Shown here piece after piece: positions 1 through 7,931 of a stretch of 64,000 bases of DNA. Origin of the DNA: Streptomyces antarcticus. Its GTDB lineage: Bacteria > Actinomycetota > Actinomycetes > Streptomycetales > Streptomycetaceae. Position 1 is the first letter of the stretch. The number at the start of each line of letters is the position of its first letter. The position numbers were made by a program, and so were the translations under genes. The DNA lies in contig NZ_JAPNLM010000008.1 in NCBI RefSeq assembly GCF_026627255.1, forward strand, positions 62,001 through 126,000, in the 5' to 3' direction. The notes below the pieces were generated by a model that saw only the letters and a program-made list of their open reading frames with translations, was not told the origin of the DNA and searched no databases.

Positions 1-26
1 CCCCCGCGGGCCGGTGCCTCCACGAG

Positions 27-107
27 CCGACGGCCTCTTGGCGCACCTGCGACCCGACGGCCCCTCGGCGCACCTACGACCCGACGGCCTCGGACTCCTC
101 GCGCCCC
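27..107. repeat. 27-bp direct repeats crossing the stop codon of the MBL-fold gene
   Basis: Copies start at 27, 54 and 81. The first two differ at about 3 of 27 positions and the third is recognisable only in its first ten or so bases. The array begins outside the metallo-hydrolase gene and runs over its stop codon (74-76) into the coding end. The unit is a multiple of three, so changes in copy number would leave the frame unchanged. Confidence 0.7.
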
Positions 108-1300
108 ACGGGACTCGGCGCCGCGGACGCCGCCGACGGTGCTTCTCCGGCGGCCGGGAAGGCCTCCGCCGTCTGCACGGTGCCCGCCGCCCTGGCCGCC
201 ACGAACGGGCGCCACCACGGTGCGGCCGGGACCGAGGCCGTTCCCGGTTCGAAGGGCTGGCCCGGAATCGGCAGGGCGATGGCCGCCCCGCTTTCCCCGG
301 CGGCGGCGACGGTGCCCTCGCCCGGCTCGTCCCACGGGTGGGGGGCCAGGTTGAAGGTGCCCCAGTGGATCGGCAGCATCGTGCCGTGCGGGATGCCGCC
401 CTGGAGGTCGAGGTGGGCGCGCATGCCCTCCTCGGGGGTCATGTGGATGTCGGGCCAGTACTCCGAGTAGGCCCCGATCTGGATCATCGTGGCGTCGAAG
501 GGGCCGTGCGCGGCGCCGATCTCGCGGAAGCCGGGGAAGTACCCGGTGTCGCCGCTGTGGTAGATCCGGTGGTCGTCGCCCGCTACCACCCAGGACGCCC
601 ACAGGGTGTGCTGCTGGTTGCGCAGGCCGCGCCCGCAGAAGTGCCGGGCCGGGGTCGCCGTGAGGGTGAGTCCGGCGATCTTGGTGCTCTCGTTCCAGTC
701 GAGCTCGCGCAGCCGGTCGGCCGGGACTCCCCAGCGCTCCAGGTGCGCGCCGACGCCGAGCGGGACCGCGAAGACCGTGTCCGTACCGGCCAGGCTCTTG
801 ATCGTCGGGAGGTCGAGGTGGTCGTAGTGGTCGTGCGAGATCACCACGACGTCGACGTCACCCAGCGAGGCCAGGGGTACCGGCACCGGATGCAGCCGCT
901 TGGGCCCGGCGAACGGGAAGGGGGAGCAGCGGTCGCCCCAGACCGGGTCGAACAGCACGCGTCGCCCGTCGATCTCGGCGAGCACGCTGGAATGGCCCAT
1001 CCAGGTCACGCGCAGCCCGCTCGCGGGCGGCCTGGCCAGTTCCGCGAGGGTGGTCGGGTAGACGGGGATCGGCGCGCCTGGGTTGCGGCGCAGCCGCTGT
1101 TCCTTGTGGAAGTAGATCTTGGCGAACTCCCGCATCGACCCGGAGGGCCTGGTCCGGGCGCCGACCGGGTTCTGGAAGACGCCGTCGGCGAAGTTCGGCG
1201 AGCGGCGGATGCGCTCCAGCCGGGCGCCGGACGGGTCCGCGCCGAAGGCTTCGGGCCGCAGGGCGCGCAGCCGTGGACGCAGGGGACGGGAGCCGGTCAA
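74..1300 (-). CDS. MBL-fold metal-dependent hydrolase (UlaG/NAPE-PLD-like)
   Basis: Predicted 408-residue cytoplasmic hydrolase of the metallo-beta-lactamase fold, closest in layout to the UlaG/N-acyl-phosphatidylethanolamine phospholipase D-like branch. The metal-binding signature HDHYDHLD is visible in the middle of the protein, followed by the further His and Asp residues of the fold (ARHFCGRG, YHSGDTG, PIHWGT). The N-terminal part, with its phenylalanine- and lysine-rich leader before the WMGHSS strand, is typical of this branch. I chose the TTG start at 1300 because AGGAGG lies about 5 bases upstream. The last ~50 residues are a low-complexity Ala/Glu/Ser tail whose DNA merges into a tandem repeat, so the C-terminus may vary between strains. 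The substrate cannot be deduced. Confidence 0.85.
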   Translation of the reverse strand: MTGSRPLRPRLRALRPEAFGADPSGARLERIRRSPNFADGVFQNPVGARTRPSGSMREFAKIYFHKEQRLRRNPGAPIPVYPTTLAELARPPASGLRVTWMGHSSVLAEIDGRRVLFDPVWGDRCSPFPFAGPKRLHPVPVPLASLGDVDVVVISHDHYDHLDLPTIKSLAGTDTVFAVPLGVGAHLERWGVPADRLRELDWNESTKIAGLTLTATPARHFCGRGLRNQQHTLWASWVVAGDDHRIYHSGDTGYFPGFREIGAAHGPFDATMIQIGAYSEYWPDIHMTPEEGMRAHLDLQGGIPHGTMLPIHWGTFNLAPHPWDEPGEGTVAAAGESGAAIALPIPGQPFEPGTASVPAAPWWRPFVAARAAGTVQTAEAFPAAGEAPSAASAAPSPVGREESEAVGS

Positions 1301-1488
1301 AGCGCCTCCTGGGAGGATGGGTCACGCGGGTCGTGGACGTCTACCCCCATCCCAACGCACACGGGCCCCGAAGGATTCCTCTCCCGGCCGGGTGGTCCCC
1401 CGTGTCGCACGCGCCCCGGCCGTCCCGCCCCTCTCCCCTTTCCCCCGAGGGCGCCCCGCCGCCACCGCCCCGGCGTCTTGACACCCGG

Positions 1489-1519
1489 CCCCGACCCCCG
1501 ACCCCCAGCCCCAACCCCC
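1489..1519 (-). other. G-quadruplex-forming tract in the gap between two minus-strand genes
   Basis: The plus strand has four to five runs of four or five C separated by two bases. The minus (transcribed) strand therefore reads G-run, TT, G-run, CT, G-run, TC, G-run, a classical intramolecular G-quadruplex pattern. It sits just after the SGNH hydrolase stop and upstream of the MBL-fold gene, where it would be in a read-through transcript. The rest of the 1301-1538 gap is C-rich and shows no gene. Confidence 0.45.
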
Positions 1520-1538
1520 GTCTCCCGTCCCCGCCCGT

Positions 1539-2324
1539 CTACAGCGGCAGCAGGTCCGGCCGCTTCGCCGCGACGTGGTCCCCGGAGGACTCCCCGCGCA
1601 GCCGCCGGCCGATCCAGGGGGCGAGGTGTTCGCGCGCCCACTGGATGTTGTCCCGGGTGGTGTCCACCGAGCCGCGCGGCCGCTGCGGCGGCCACGGCTG
1701 GTCGGGGTCGGCCGGCACCTGGATCCCCAGCACCTGCGCGGCGCGCAGGGCCACGCGCGTGTGCCCCTCGGGCGACAGGTGCAGCCGGTCGCCGTCCCAG
1801 GCCCGCCGGTCCTGTACGGACCTGAGGGACCAGAGGTCGAGCACCGGGCAGTCGTACCGGTCGGCGATGGAGCGCACGTGGGCGCTGTACATCGCCACCT
1901 TGCCGCGGAGGTGCCTGAGGACGGGAACGCCGCGGGTGTCGAAGCCGGTGGTGATCATGACCTGGCCTACGGACCCGGCGAGGTCGGCCACCGCGGCCTC
2001 GAACCGCTCCGCCACGTCGTCGGGGTCGCTGCCGGGCCGGATGATGTCGTTGCCGCCCGCGCAGAAGGTCACGAGGTCCGGTGCGAGCGCCTTGGCCCGC
2101 GGGACCTGCTCGGCCACGATCTGGTCGAGGAGCCGGCCGCGCACGGCCAGGTTCGCGTATCGGAAGTCGTGCTCGTCGCGTCGATCGGCCAGGAGCACGG
2201 CGAGCCGGTCCGCCCAGCCGAGAAACGATCCCCCCGGTCCCGGGTCCCCCACACCCTCGGTGAAGCTGTCCCCGATCGCCGCGTACGAGCCGATGGTCTT
2301 GAGTGTCGTCGTCGTCGCTGCCAC
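1539..2324 (-). CDS. SGNH/GDSL-family esterase/lipase-like hydrolase
   Basis: A 261-residue SGNH hydrolase. Block I is AAIGDSFTEG (nucleophile Ser about residue 20). The block III Asn is in FCAGGNDI, and the block V catalytic pair appears as DRLHLSPEGH near the C-terminus. No signal peptide precedes the first strand, so it is probably cytoplasmic. Members hydrolyse esters of lipids or carbohydrates; the substrate cannot be read from sequence. The GTG start at 2324 leads straight into the fold, and AAGGA lies about 10 bases upstream. An ATG nearby is out of frame. It is separated from the M23 peptidase gene by a strong terminator, so it is its own unit. Confidence 0.88.
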   Translation of the reverse strand: MAATTTTLKTIGSYAAIGDSFTEGVGDPGPGGSFLGWADRLAVLLADRRDEHDFRYANLAVRGRLLDQIVAEQVPRAKALAPDLVTFCAGGNDIIRPGSDPDDVAERFEAAVADLAGSVGQVMITTGFDTRGVPVLRHLRGKVAMYSAHVRSIADRYDCPVLDLWSLRSVQDRRAWDGDRLHLSPEGHTRVALRAAQVLGIQVPADPDQPWPPQRPRGSVDTTRDNIQWAREHLAPWIGRRLRGESSGDHVAAKRPDLLPL

Positions 2325-2421
2325 GAAACAACATCCTTCACCGCGGCGGGCAACCTACGCCAACGTAAGCAGGGGTTGACGGACCGTGATCTATACCACC
2401 CGGGGGATAAGGAATAAGTAC

Positions 2422-2460
2422 GCGTCAGGCCGGGACCCCCATCGGGTCCCGGCCTGACGC
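2422..2460 (-). terminator. Strong terminator after the M23 peptidase gene
   Basis: A perfect 17-bp stem (18 with the flanking C/G) around the five-base loop CCATC. It lies 26 bases beyond the peptidase stop codon at 2487. There is no long U run, as is common for terminators in very GC-rich actinobacteria. Confidence 0.85.
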
Positions 2461-2486
2461 GCGTTTCACTCCCGCGGCGGATGCCG

Positions 2487-3479
2487 TCAGACGGTGGCGC
2501 CCTTCGAGCGGAGGTAGGCCAGCGGGTTGATGTCCGAGCCGTAGGACGGGCCCGTGCGGATCTCGAAGTGGAGGTGCGGGCCGGAGGAGTTGCCGGTGGA
2601 GCCGGAGAGGCCGATGCGCTGGCCGGCGGTCACGCTCTGGCCGGCCGAGACGGACAGCGAGGAGAGGTGGCCGTACTGGGAGTACTTGCCGTCCGCGTGC
2701 CGGATGACGACCTCGTTGCCGTACGAGCCGCCCCAGCCGGCGGAGACGACGGTGCCGGCGCCGACGGCCTTGACGGTGGTGCCGGAGCTCGCGATGAAGT
2801 CGACTCCGGTGTGGTAACCGGAGGACCACATGGCGCCGCTCGCCCTGTACTGGGTGGAGACCCCGCCGCCGACGGGGGCCACGAAGCCGGCGCCGGAGGG
2901 AGCCGCCGCGCCGGTGGAGGTCTCGGCGTCGCGCGCCTTCTGCTTCGCCTTGGGCTGCGGCTTCGCGGCGGGGGCGTCCTGCTCCCCGGCGGCGGCCTTG
3001 CCGGAGACCGGGGCCTCGGCCGGCTTCTGCTTCTTCTGGACCGGCTTCTCCGCCGGAGCCGGAGCCGGGGCGGAGGCGGTCGGGGCCGACGCGCCCTTCG
3101 CGCCGAGCGTCAGCTTCAGGCCCGGGTGGATCATCGAGGGGTCGGCGCCGACGGCCTCGCGGTTGTCGGCGTACAACCGCTCCCAGCCGCCGGACAGGTC
3201 CCGCTCCGCGGCGATCTTGGAGAGGTAGTCGCCGGACACGACCGTGTACACGGCCGGAGCGGCCGCCGGGGCCGCGGCGGGAGCCGCCTGCAGCGCGACC
3301 GGCAGCTGAGGGGCCACGGCGGGCGCCGTCACCGGCGCGGCGGCCGGGGCTCCGGCCGCCTGGGCGCCGGCGGCGCCCAGCAGCGGCAGCGCGAGGGCCG
3401 CACCGCCGGTGCCCGCGACGGCGAAACCGCGGGAGATGGAAAGGGACTTGGGACGGCGGTGCTTACCCTTTGCGGGCAT
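2487..3479 (-). CDS. Secreted LysM + M23 peptidoglycan endopeptidase
   Basis: A 330-residue exported cell-wall hydrolase. From the chosen start the protein has a basic N-terminus and a hydrophobic Ala/Leu stretch ending AGAQA (signal peptide). An Ala/Pro linker follows, then one LysM domain (YTVVSGDYLSKIA), a Lys/Ala/Pro-rich spacer and a C-terminal M23 domain. The M23 zinc motifs HTGVD and PHLHFE are intact. It should bind peptidoglycan through LysM and cut peptide cross-bridges during growth or germination. Start: ATG at 3479 has GGAGAGGAAA just upstream; the longer frame to 3557 runs into the riboswitch and is rejected. A c-di-AMP riboswitch occupies its leader, as for other Streptomyces wall-remodelling enzymes, so expression should fall when c-di-AMP is high. 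Confidence 0.93.
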   Translation of the reverse strand: MPAKGKHRRPKSLSISRGFAVAGTGGAALALPLLGAAGAQAAGAPAAAPVTAPAVAPQLPVALQAAPAAAPAAAPAVYTVVSGDYLSKIAAERDLSGGWERLYADNREAVGADPSMIHPGLKLTLGAKGASAPTASAPAPAPAEKPVQKKQKPAEAPVSGKAAAGEQDAPAAKPQPKAKQKARDAETSTGAAAPSGAGFVAPVGGGVSTQYRASGAMWSSGYHTGVDFIASSGTTVKAVGAGTVVSAGWGGSYGNEVVIRHADGKYSQYGHLSSLSVSAGQSVTAGQRIGLSGSTGNSSGPHLHFEIRTGPSYGSDINPLAYLRSKGATV

Positions 3480-3496
3480 GGCGGTTTCCTCTCCGT

Positions 3497-3681
3497 CGCC
3501 TGCGAGGTGAGCTGTCGGGTTCGGACTGGAGATGTCCGGCCGCACACGTATGGGCACATGTACGGCTTCACCCCAAGCCGTCCCGATATGAAGACTCGGG
3601 ACAGCGGCTTACCTGGTTCCCCCGCTCCTGCCGCGCGTGAATAGTCGGGTGCGGTTTTCCGGGTGGCGGCAGGATTCGGCG
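3497..3681 (-). ncRNA. c-di-AMP-sensing ydaO/yuaA riboswitch
   Basis: Read on the minus strand, the leader of the M23 gene carries the conserved landmarks of the ydaO/yuaA class in order. These are a 5' arm with CGAATCCTGCCGCC, the core GCGGGGGAACCAGGTAAG near 3620, the second core TTGGGGTGAAGCC near 3580, and the 3' segment GTCCGAACCCGACAGCTCACC near 3512-3525 closing P1. The class binds two c-di-AMP molecules and normally switches expression off; in Streptomyces it is known to precede rpf and other cell-wall hydrolase genes. The ends given are the approximate P1 limits. The 3' end lies 18 bases from the start codon, so control could be at either ribosome access or premature termination. Confidence 0.9.
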
Positions 3682-3689
3682 GTCCGCCC

Positions 3690-3969
3690 GGATCGATCGC
3701 GAAGGTAATCGAGTCCGGCCGCAAGGAACAAGCCGCGAATTACCTGACGGAATCACAGAGGTGAGGGATCGACGGAATTCCCGTCACCCTCCGTCCATTC
3801 CCGGCCGCCAACAACCGGTCTGGCTGGGCCATTCGGCTTCCGCGATCAGGCACTCACCGTCACCGTATGATCTGGCTCACGGGGACGCGCCCGATCTCGC
3901 CTCCGGATATGGCAAGTTGTCGCCAAGTAGCGCAATTCGGACACCCTACGACGACGCGGAGGAGTTCAC
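3690..3969. other. Intergenic: divergent promoters of M23 peptidase and phosphatase genes
   Basis: No supported gene. The stretch must hold the promoter for the riboswitch-M23 transcript (leftward) and that of the phosphatase gene (rightward). Base composition is noticeably less GC-rich around 3760-3960 than in the flanks. I could not pick convincing -35/-10 pairs. Confidence 0.5.
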
Positions 3970-4788
3970 GTGACCCAGCAGATACCCCCGACCCCGACCG
4001 GGGCACCGCAACCGGAGCCGGAGCTGACCGGAGTGCGGAACTTCCGCGACGTGGGCGGATTGCCGGCTTCGGGCGGACGGAGGGTCAGGCCGGGACGACT
4101 CTTCCGAAGCGGACATCTCGCACATGCCACCGAAACCGACACAGAGTTCCTCAACTCGCTGGGGCTCCACACCGTCTTCGACTTCCGCAACGACGCCGAC
4201 CACGCCCTGGAAGGGCCGGACGTGGAACTCCCCGGAGTCCGGAACGTCAACATCCCGCTCTCGGATCCGGCGGACGGCCGGGAGTTCTGGAAGATGGTCC
4301 GCGACGGCGATCTGGAGCAGCTCCGCGGGCTCCTGGGCGACGGGAGGGGTGCGGCCCGGATGGCGCACTCGTACCGCGCGATCATCGCGAACCGCACCGC
4401 CGAGCACAGCCTGGTCCTGCACGCGCTCGCCGGGGACAGCGTCCCCGCGCTCATGCACTGCGCGGCCGGCAAGGACCGGGCCGGCCTGTCGATCGCCGTC
4501 ACCCTCCTCGCGCTGGGCGTCGAGCGCGAGGCGATCGTGGCGGACTACCTGGAGTCCAACGCCCCGCACCGCCGCTACCGGCTGCGCCGCGGCAGCGACG
4601 CCCCCGAGGCCCGCTCCCCCGAGGTGATGGAGCTGCTGTCCCCGCTGTTCGACGCCCGCGCTGCGTACCTGACGGCGGCGTTCGACACCATCGACGAGAC
4701 CTGGGGCGGGGTGGAGGCCTACCTGGCCGAGGGCCTCGGGCTCGCGCCCGAGACCCTCGCCCGGCTCCGGGCCGGACTGCTGGACTGA
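3970..4788 (+). CDS. PtpB-like tyrosine/serine protein phosphatase
   Basis: A 272-residue protein of the atypical protein-tyrosine phosphatase family typified by mycobacterial PtpB (also active on phosphoserine and phosphoinositides in that family). The family N-terminal landmark NFRDVGGLP is present, and the P-loop HCAAGKDRAG puts the catalytic Cys at residue 164, followed by the GKDR form characteristic of this branch. There is no signal peptide, so it probably acts in the cytoplasm, although PtpB itself is exported. The start is an ATG-like frame entry with TTCACGTG context; a GTG at 3970 follows GGAGG at about 3959. It stands alone and converges on hpnO with a gap of 25 bp. Confidence 0.9.
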   Translation: MTQQIPPTPTGAPQPEPELTGVRNFRDVGGLPASGGRRVRPGRLFRSGHLAHATETDTEFLNSLGLHTVFDFRNDADHALEGPDVELPGVRNVNIPLSDPADGREFWKMVRDGDLEQLRGLLGDGRGAARMAHSYRAIIANRTAEHSLVLHALAGDSVPALMHCAAGKDRAGLSIAVTLLALGVEREAIVADYLESNAPHRRYRLRRGSDAPEARSPEVMELLSPLFDARAAYLTAAFDTIDETWGGVEAYLAEGLGLAPETLARLRAGLLD

Positions 4789-4813
4789 CCTCGCCGGAGC
4801 GGGCCGTCGGCGC

Positions 4814-6229
4814 TCAGCGGTTGCCGACGGCCTGCTTCACCAGCGTCCGGCCGAAGTCCCACATCAGCCCGGACCCGGCGTGGGCCTCGTCCATGACCTC
4901 GCGGAAGGCGCCGACGAACCGGTCGACGTCGGCCTCGTCCACGACGAGCGGCGGGATGAGCTTGATCACTTCCAGGTGGTCACCGGACACCTGGGTGAGG
5001 ATGCGGTGCTTCTGCAGCAGCGGCACCACGACCATCTGCGCGAAGAGACCCTTGCGGGCCGCCTGGAGCATCGTCCACCGGCTGCGCAGCCCCAGCGACG
5101 ACGGCCGGCCGAACTCGATGCCGATCATCAGCCCGCGCCCCCGCACCTCGTGCAGCAGCTCGTACTCGTCCACGAGGGCCGCGAGCCGCCCGCGGAGCAG
5201 GTCGCCCATGGCCCGCGCGTTCGCGACGACCTCCTCGTCCTCCATGACGCAGAGCACCGCGATCCCGGCCGCCATCGCCTGCGCGTTGGAACCGAAGCTC
5301 GCGGAGTGGACGAGCACCCGGTCCATGGACGAGTAGACGCGTCTGAAGATCCAGTCCTTGCCCAGGGTCGCGCCGACCGGCACGTAGCCGCCGGACAGCG
5401 CCTTGGCCACGCACACGAGGTCCGGTTCCACGCCCGGCTCGTGCTGGTACGCGTAGAAGTCCCCGGTCCGTCCGAGGCCCGTCTGCACCTCGTCGGCGAT
5501 CAGCAGCGCCTTGTACCGGTGCAGCAGCTCCTGAGCGGCGAGCAGGAATCCGGGCGGGGCGGCGAGGACCCCCTTGCCCTGGATCGGCTCCACCACCAGG
5601 GCGGCCACGTCCCCGCGCCGCAGTTCCCGCTCCAGGGCCGCCAGGTCACCGAGGGCGATCATCGTGTCGGGCAGCAGCGGCGCGAAGCCGTCCCGGAAGC
5701 CGCCCTCCCCGTTCACCGAGAGCGCGCCCGTGGTCAGCCCGTGGAAGGCGTGGTCGCAGTAGAGGACCCTGGGCCGCCCGGTGGCGTACCGGGCGAACTT
5801 CAGGGCGGTCTCCACCGCCTCGGTGCCGCTGTTGCCGAAGAAGACCCGGTCCAGGTGCGGGCTGTACGAGAGGAGCTTCTCGGCCAGCAGCCCGGGCAGC
5901 GGCTGGCAGTCGAAGCGGGTCAGGTCGGCGAGCCCGGCGTCGAGCACGTCGTGCAGGGCCTTGCGGACCACGGGGTGGTGGCGGCCCACGCCCATCACCC
6001 CGAATCCCGCCAGCATGTCCAGGTAGTCGTTGCCCTCGTCGTCCCAGAAGTGGGCGCCCTCGGCCCGCTCGTAGACCTTGTCGAAGCCGATGGTGTGCAG
6101 CATCCGGGGCAGCTGGTGGTTGAGGTACCGGGCGTGCAGCTCGTACCGCTCCGCGCCGCGCTCGGCCAGCAGGGCGCCGAGGTCGAAGCCCCCGCCCCGG
6201 CCGCCCTCCTCCCGCGGTCCGGCGCTCAT
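4814..6229 (-). CDS. hpnO: Hopanoid aminotransferase HpnO (class III PLP)
   Basis: A 471-residue class III aminotransferase, last gene of the hopanoid operon. HpnO-type enzymes convert ribosylhopane (in its aldehyde form) to aminobacteriohopanetriol. The PLP Lys lies in VAKALSGG (Lys276), with FFGNSGTEA and the DEVQTGLGRTG pocket motifs upstream. Start: ATG at 6229 overlaps the hpnH stop as ATGA, arguing for translational coupling. The long open extension of this frame into hpnH is a GC artefact. Function rests on family plus context; a generic acetylornithine-type transaminase is unlikely directly behind hpnH. Confidence 0.9.
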   Translation of the reverse strand: MSAGPREEGGRGGGFDLGALLAERGAERYELHARYLNHQLPRMLHTIGFDKVYERAEGAHFWDDEGNDYLDMLAGFGVMGVGRHHPVVRKALHDVLDAGLADLTRFDCQPLPGLLAEKLLSYSPHLDRVFFGNSGTEAVETALKFARYATGRPRVLYCDHAFHGLTTGALSVNGEGGFRDGFAPLLPDTMIALGDLAALERELRRGDVAALVVEPIQGKGVLAAPPGFLLAAQELLHRYKALLIADEVQTGLGRTGDFYAYQHEPGVEPDLVCVAKALSGGYVPVGATLGKDWIFRRVYSSMDRVLVHSASFGSNAQAMAAGIAVLCVMEDEEVVANARAMGDLLRGRLAALVDEYELLHEVRGRGLMIGIEFGRPSSLGLRSRWTMLQAARKGLFAQMVVVPLLQKHRILTQVSGDHLEVIKLIPPLVVDEADVDRFVGAFREVMDEAHAGSGLMWDFGRTLVKQAVGNR

Positions 6230-7257
6230 GCCGACTTGCCCCGGTTCCCGCCGATCGTCTCCCGGGCCGCCCGCAGGGACTCCTTCAGGGAGCCCATGGT
6301 GGCGAGGACGGCCGTGGGCTCGTAGCCGCAGTGCGCCATACAGTTCGCGCAGCGCGGGTCCTTGCCGCGGCCGTACTTGCTCCAGTCGGTGTCGTTGATG
6401 AGCTCGCGGTACGTCGGCACGTAGCCGTCGCTCATCAGGTAACAGGGGCGCTGCCAGCCGAAGAGCGTGTAATTCGGAATGGCCCAGGCGGTGCAGGGGA
6501 AGTCCGCCTTGCCTTCCAGGAAATCCAGGAAGAGCGGCGAGTGGTTGAGCCGCCAGCGGCGCCGGTTGCCTCCGGAGAAGGCCTTTTTGAAGAGTTCCCG
6601 GGTCTGCTCGACGCCCAGGAAGTGCTCTTGGTCGGGGGCCTTCTCGTAGGCGTAGGCGGGCGAGATCATCATCTCGTCCACTTGGAGGTCGTCGTTCAGG
6701 TAGTTGAGCACCTCGATGATCGTCTGCGGGGTGTCGGTGTTGAAGAAGGTCGAGTTCGTGGTGACCCGGAAACCTCGGCGCTTCGCCTCCTTGATGGCCG
6801 CGACCGCCTCGTCGAAGACGCCCTCCTTGGCGACCGACTCGTCGTGGCGCTCGCGCAGCCCGTCGATGTGCACGGCGAAGGCGAAGTAGGGGGACGGTGT
6901 GAATTTCTCGATCTTCTTGCGCAGCAGCAGCGCGTTGGTGCAAAGGAATACATACTTCCGCTTCGCCACCAGCTGCCGGACGATCTCGTGGATCTGCGGG
7001 TGCATCAGGGGCTCGCCGCCCGCGATGGACACCATGGGCGCACCCGACTCCAGCACGGCGCCGACCGCCTGGGCGACCGGCATGCGCTGCTTGAGCACCC
7101 CCGCCGGGTGCTGGATCTTCCCGCAGCCCTCACAGGCCAGGTTGCAGGCGTAGAGCGGTTCGAGCTCGACGATCAGCGGGAACTTCTCCCGCTTGCGGAG
7201 CTTCTGTTCGAGAAGATAGGTCCCGACCCTGATGGACTGGCGCAGCGGCATGGCCAT
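6226..7257 (-). CDS. hpnH: Adenosyl-hopene transferase HpnH (radical SAM)
   Basis: A 343-residue radical-SAM enzyme that adds the 5'-deoxyadenosyl radical to diploptene to make adenosylhopane, the entry step to C35 hopanoids. The [4Fe-4S] motif is unusual but family-typical, CNLACEGC with Cys at 38, 42 and 45 (CxxxCxxC). The GGEP motif follows, and C-terminal cysteines (CANCMAHCGYEP) suggest an auxiliary SPASM-like region. Start: ATG 7257 is preceded by AGGAGGTGA, which overlaps the end of hpnG; an internal ATG at 7251 is a weaker choice. In other Streptomyces hopanoid clusters I recall ispG and dxs copies downstream. Here hpnO follows directly with ATGA. Confidence 0.95.
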   Translation of the reverse strand: MAMPLRQSIRVGTYLLEQKLRKREKFPLIVELEPLYACNLACEGCGKIQHPAGVLKQRMPVAQAVGAVLESGAPMVSIAGGEPLMHPQIHEIVRQLVAKRKYVFLCTNALLLRKKIEKFTPSPYFAFAVHIDGLRERHDESVAKEGVFDEAVAAIKEAKRRGFRVTTNSTFFNTDTPQTIIEVLNYLNDDLQVDEMMISPAYAYEKAPDQEHFLGVEQTRELFKKAFSGGNRRRWRLNHSPLFLDFLEGKADFPCTAWAIPNYTLFGWQRPCYLMSDGYVPTYRELINDTDWSKYGRGKDPRCANCMAHCGYEPTAVLATMGSLKESLRAARETIGGNRGKSA

Positions 7258-7262
7258 CTGGC

Positions 7263-7931
7263 TCACCTCCTGGGGAGCAGCGAAGAACGGTGCCATTCAT
7301 AAAAAGCGGGCAGTACGGCACGCAATACACGGAAGGCCGATATTCCACCGCGGACGGTGCCGATGCGGACGAGCTCGTGCTCCGGAGCGTCCACGATCAC
7401 CCGGACGGCGGCAACGGGGCGTCCTGCGGCCGCCCCGCCTCCCCGGGTTGCGGTCCACAGCGTGGCCGCGGACTCCATGTCGACCGCGACGGCGCCGGTG
7501 GCGCGCAGCTGCGCGCGCTCCTGGCCGCGGACGACGTGGTCGGATCCGGTCAGTGCGCCGAGGTGCACGGTACGGCCGGGCGCGGCCCGGGCCAGTGCCT
7601 CGGCGAGAAGGGCCGTGCCGGTGCAGGCGACGGAACCGTGCGGGTCCCGGGTCTCCTCGGCCACCACCAGGTCCCCGGGGTGCATCCCGGGGACGAGTCC
7701 GGCGCAGAACCCGGTCGCGAGGACGGCGGCCCGGTCCATGCCCGGTCGTTCCAGGGCCCGGGCGACGGCCCGCTCGGCCGCGCGCGGACCCATGCCGGTG
7801 CGCAGCACGGCGTACCGCTCGGGGGCGCCCCCCCGGCCCGTGCCGCGCAGGGCGGCCCGCTCGATGCGCAGCGCGCAGGCGACGAGCAGCGGGGACGTGC
7901 CGCCGGAGGGGTGCTCCGGCCCGCCGGCCAT
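7263..7931 (-). CDS. hpnG: Adenosylhopane nucleosidase/phosphorylase HpnG
   Basis: A 222-residue purine-nucleoside-phosphorylase-like protein. HpnG removes adenine from adenosylhopane to give (phospho)ribosylhopane. Visible features are an N-terminal PLLVACALRIE strand, GMGPRAAERA, the central GFCAGLVPGMHPGDLVVAEE, and the nucleoside-binding VAVDMESAATLW. The ATG at 7931 shares its A with the shc stop codon (TGATG), and the downstream hpnH ribosome site lies in its last codons, so the three genes are probably translated as a coupled set. Biochemically the reaction follows HpnH although the gene precedes it. Confidence 0.92.
   Translation of the reverse strand: MAGGPEHPSGGTSPLLVACALRIERAALRGTGRGGAPERYAVLRTGMGPRAAERAVARALERPGMDRAAVLATGFCAGLVPGMHPGDLVVAEETRDPHGSVACTGTALLAEALARAAPGRTVHLGALTGSDHVVRGQERAQLRATGAVAVDMESAATLWTATRGGGAAAGRPVAAVRVIVDAPEHELVRIGTVRGGISAFRVLRAVLPAFYEWHRSSLLPRR

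Noticed and set aside
14..1825. Plus-strand frame across the MBL and SGNH genes
   Set aside because: Repeats plus antisense of two well-supported minus-strand genes.
3761..3973. Short plus-strand frame (70 codons) upstream of the PtpB-like gene
   Set aside because: Lies in the probable divergent promoter region; no ribosome site or domain, and it ends just inside the phosphatase gene.
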